Source: Physella acuta (Eukaryota; Mollusca; Gastropoda; Physidae). Taken from it: a stretch of DNA of 64,000 bases. The translations under genes and the position numbers were made by a program. The stretch spans positions 248,001-312,000 of the forward strand of contig NW_026732982.1 of NCBI RefSeq assembly GCF_028476545.1. The letters are read 5' to 3'. Shown here piece after piece: positions 63,430 through 64,000 of this stretch (position 1 is its first letter; the number at the start of each line of letters is the position of its first letter). The notes beneath the pieces were generated by a model. It did no database searches and had not been told where the DNA came from. It saw only the letters and a list, made by a program, of their open reading frames with translations.

Positions 63430-63860
63430 CAACACCAGTAGCGGAACTACTACACCTTTCATCCTATCGCCATGAAACTATGAGGAGTTGTTGAGAGTAT
63501 TCCTGTGAAGGTTTCTGAGAATAAAAATATTTCAAATTCTAAGGGTTGGCGCCCCGGAAAGGCGCGATTCGATTCTTCTCTATATACGGTAAATATAAAA
63601 ATAAAAGTCGATTCTGGTTTGACACCGTTCATCCGATCGCCATGAAACTTTAAAAAGTTGATTAGAACACTCCAGGGGAGGTTTCTGCATACAAATCTTT
63701 TTTTTTATTTTGCAAAGGAGGCGTCCCCACGTTCATCAGAGTGCCATGAAACTTTGGGTAGTAGATGAGAATACTCCCGAGAAAATGTATGCGAAAAAAA
63801 AATTAAATTCCTTATGGGTGGTCACACCAGTAGAGTAATAATTGTAAATTTGTGAAATTT
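63430..63860. repeat. Three diverged internal repeats of an unidentified element
   Basis: Blocks CATCCTATCGCCATGAAACT, CATCCGATCGCCATGAAACT and CATCAGAGTGCCATGAAACT are each followed by a GAGAATACTCC..GAGG/AAATGT..GCATA stretch. They are probably part of a dispersed non-coding element that continues to the window end, where I see no gene. Confidence 0.6.
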
Positions 63861-64000
63861 TGGCCTAAGCAATTACGCCAAAATTATTACTCTTTATTCG
63901 TTTATTTTAAAACATGATTTGTGATACGTTTAATGAGCTATTGTTTTGTTCCAAAAATAAATTTTGTCCGACAGTATGTATGTTTAAACAGTAAAAGAAC

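Overview
The window looks like animal nuclear DNA from a lophotrochozoan, most likely a mollusc (perhaps a gastropod). That placement is an inference from long introns, tRNA-derived SINEs, hAT-type MITEs, an I-like LINE remnant and a very high minisatellite load. I have no direct species marker. Three spliced genes can be supported. Most long open frames here are tandem repeats whose period is divisible by 3, or antisense shadows, and are not genes.

Gene 1 (4341-8143, + strand) is the 3' part of a Gfi1/Senseless zinc-finger repressor gene. Four exons are visible. They carry a proline/serine-rich linker with a PLNLS motif and the four C-terminal C2H2 fingers of the family. The 5' end, including any SNAG domain, is not in the window. 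From 8144 to about 35.8 kb I find no convincing exon. That stretch is a desert of minisatellites (single arrays of 1.2-2.6 kb), three long AT tracts, MITEs, SINEs and a few non-repetitive islands that may be regulatory.

Gene 2 (35883-46533, + strand) encodes an unrecognised four-pass membrane protein of about 613 residues in four exons, with a long polar tail holding six 12-residue YDxR repeats. Gene 3 (about 55547-58575, - strand) encodes a single-pass membrane protein with a fibronectin type III domain split over three small exons and a Thr-rich mucin-like stalk. One in-frame TAG lies inside the FN3 domain, and the junction from FN3 to stalk is not resolved in phase.

The most striking signal is that minisatellites have grown out of exon boundaries. 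In gene 2, the intron 3 donor is reiterated about 135-140 times in a 22-bp array, the intron 2 donor is present three times in 49-bp units, and the intron 1 acceptor ends a 25-bp array. In gfi1, the exon 4/intron 4 donor is copied about eight times and the last codons with the stop are copied into the 3' UTR. Elsewhere, transposon ends seem to have seeded arrays in the same way: a SINE core gives a 59-bp array, and a terminal repeat gives a 28-bp array. By my rough count tandem arrays fill about a third of the window.

Mobile DNA is mostly small and non-autonomous: several hAT-like MITE families with 8-bp target duplications, one PIF/Harbinger-like MITE with a TTA duplication, a long foldback element, tRNA-derived SINEs and LINE fragments. 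I saw no retrovirus-like or Polinton-like element, no CRISPR array and no stand-alone RNA gene that I can support.
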